Below, one piece after another: positions 27,704 to 28,893 of a stretch of 28,893 nt of DNA. The stretch lies in the IMG/VR virus record IMGVR_UViG_3300017917_000782, positions 1-28,893 of that record. The stretch is one strand, 5' to 3'. The notes beneath the pieces were generated by a model. The model had not been told where the DNA came from. It searched no databases and saw only the letters and a list, made by a program, of their open reading frames with translations. Source of the stretch: a virus. The translations under genes were made by a program, and so were the position numbers. The stretch's first letter is position 1. Each line of letters begins with the position of its first letter.

Positions 27704-28893
27704 ATGGCATTAACATCTCCAGGCGTAGAAGTCACGATAATCGACCAAAGTCAGTATTTACCTGCACCAACTGGTACGATTCCTCTCGTTGTGATAGCAA
27801 CAGCCCAAAATAAAGCAAATCCAAATGGTATAGGCGTTGCTGCGGGAACTACAGCCGCCAATGCAAATAAATTGTTCCAAGTTACAAGTCAACGTGATCT
27901 TACAACATTGTATGGTACACCTTTCTTCTATACTACAACAAATGGTACTCCTATTCAAGGTTACGAATTAAATGAGTATGGCCTATTAGCAGCATACTCA
28001 GTATTAGGTGTAACCAATCGTGCATACGTTCTACGTGCTGATGTTGATTTAGCAAGTTTAGTTGGACAAACTGCTCGTCCATCAAGTCAGCCTACTGATG
28101 GAAGTTATTGGTTAGATTCTACAACTTCTAACTGGGGTATTTTCCAGTGGAACGCAACAACACAGAAGTTTGTAGAACAACAGCCTATCGTAATTTACGA
28201 CAGCACAGATTTGTCAGGTGGTTTCCCACTACAAACTTTAGGTTCAATAGGTGATTACGCTGTTAATGCCATAGCTATAACAGAAAGACCTTCATACGAT
28301 TCTCCTGAGCAATTCTTCTACAAGAATGAAAACAATCAATGGGTAGTAGTTGGTGCAGAAGAATGGTTAACTAGTTGGCCTACAGTACAAAGTACTGAAT
28401 CTAATCCTACATTGATTTCAGGTACATTCACTATTACATTATTTGGTGGTAGTTCAACTGTTATAACAATAACCAGTGGTGACACAGTTTATAACGTAGC
28501 GACTGCTATAAATAATTTAGGATGGGCATCACTATCTGCTAGAGTAAATGATGGTAAACTAGCACTTTACAGCTCACAACAAACCTCATCCTCAAATCCA
28601 TTAAGCCTACAAATTTCTAGCGGAACTCCTGGATTATTAGCAGCGTTAGGAATTGCAGCTGGATCTTATTATCAACCTATTGCACAATATGGTACTTCTT
28701 CACAAATGCCATTATGGAGCACTGGACAAACTTATCCAAGACCAACTGGCTCAGTTTGGATGAAGGCTGGCGCAGCCGGTAACGGATTAAACGTAGCCCT
28801 TTCAAAATACAGTGCAGCTACTGGCAATTGGTCTGCTCAAACAGTTACATATGCACCCTCAGAAACAGAAGGAACAAATGCATTAGATCCTAC
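27704..28893 (+). CDS. Tail sheath protein (T4 gp18-like), 3' end outside window
   Basis: 396 complete codons are open to the window end with no stop. The first residues, MALTSPGVEVTIIDQSQYLP, are typical of contractile tail sheath proteins, followed by TIPLVVIATAQNKANPNG and a LYG-x-P-F-F motif. The middle contains an insertion-like region with a LySM-unlike beta pattern (SSTVITITSGDTVYNVATAINN) also seen in sheath domains of marine myoviruses, and VWMKAGAAGNGLNVALSKY. gp18 forms the contracting sheath. It has its own late promoter and AAAGGA ribosome site; the neighbours are neck genes. Confidence 0.85.
   Translation, partial: MALTSPGVEVTIIDQSQYLPAPTGTIPLVVIATAQNKANPNGIGVAAGTTAANANKLFQVTSQRDLTTLYGTPFFYTTTNGTPIQGYELNEYGLLAAYSVLGVTNRAYVLRADVDLASLVGQTARPSSQPTDGSYWLDSTTSNWGIFQWNATTQKFVEQQPIVIYDSTDLSGGFPLQTLGSIGDYAVNAIAITERPSYDSPEQFFYKNENNQWVVVGAEEWLTSWPTVQSTESNPTLISGTFTITLFGGSSTVITITSGDTVYNVATAINNLGWASLSARVNDGKLALYSSQQTSSSNPLSLQISSGTPGLLAALGIAAGSYYQPIAQYGTSSQMPLWSTGQTYPRPTGSVWMKAGAAGNGLNVALSKYSAATGNWSAQTVTYAPSETEGTNALDP

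Noticed and set aside
1-28893. tRNA genes, CRISPR arrays, insertion sequences and integrase/attachment sites
   Set aside because: None seen on reading: no cloverleaf with a TTCRA arm, no regularly spaced short repeats, no transposase or integrase.

Overview
The window is a segment of a lytic, T4-like myovirus (tailed phage) genome. It is AT-rich and densely packed, with most genes on the + strand and many joined by ATGA start/stop overlaps. T4 core functions recognised from the proteins are primase (gp61-like), replicative helicase (gp41-like), DexA-like exonuclease, dNMP kinase (gp1), neck proteins (gp13, gp14), tail-sheath stabiliser/completion protein (gp15) and tail sheath (gp18, cut by the window end). 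Several other proteins (the DUF6267-like protein, the Mtd_N fibre with a chaperone-like C-terminus, the acidic-tailed 231-aa protein) resemble those of marine T4-like phages of cyanobacteria and SAR11-type hosts. The host cannot be named from this sequence.

Layout. (1) 1-2012: a translationally coupled array of small, partly paralogous proteins, one of which looks frameshifted. (2) 2057-4819: an HNH endonuclease with NUMOD3-like repeats, a DexA-like exonuclease, an RmlC-like epimerase, a TagD-like nucleotidyltransferase and a reduced DnaE-like protein that keeps the three catalytic aspartates. (3) 4733-5984: a convergent unknown gene and a baseplate-like beta-sandwich protein. (4) 6033-8403: primase and helicase. 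(5) 8439-12972: virion or head candidates, several with T4 capsid-targeting-like N-termini, and a KxDG ligase-like protein. (6) 12969-14019: IscA-like Fe-S protein and a RecB/Cas4-type nuclease. (7) 14064-20123: late fibre and virion proteins, a pirin-like bicupin and a coiled-coil membrane protein. (8) 20135-23659, minus strand: Nudix, gp15 and gp14. (9) 23765-25722: an operon behind a consensus sigma70 promoter, ending with MazG. (10) 25765-28893: gp13, dNMP kinase, an antisense HNH gene and gp18.

Regulation is unusually legible. About 17 copies of a T4-type late promoter (consensus NNTAAATA, mostly GATAAATA) sit 5-80 nt before genes on both strands. At six places an inverted repeat surrounds or overlaps the promoter, with its 3' arm covering or abutting the ribosome binding site or start codon. 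Read-through (early) RNA would therefore be folded shut, while RNA started at the late promoter would lack the 5' arm and be open. T4 uses this logic for gene e, soc and the homing endonuclease I-TevI.

The most novel-looking item is a three-hairpin 5' leader present twice (16741-16794 and 18461-18514). Each copy starts 10 nt after a late promoter, precedes a paralogous MGR(A/P)LKI structural gene, and differs from the other by compensatory base changes in the stems.
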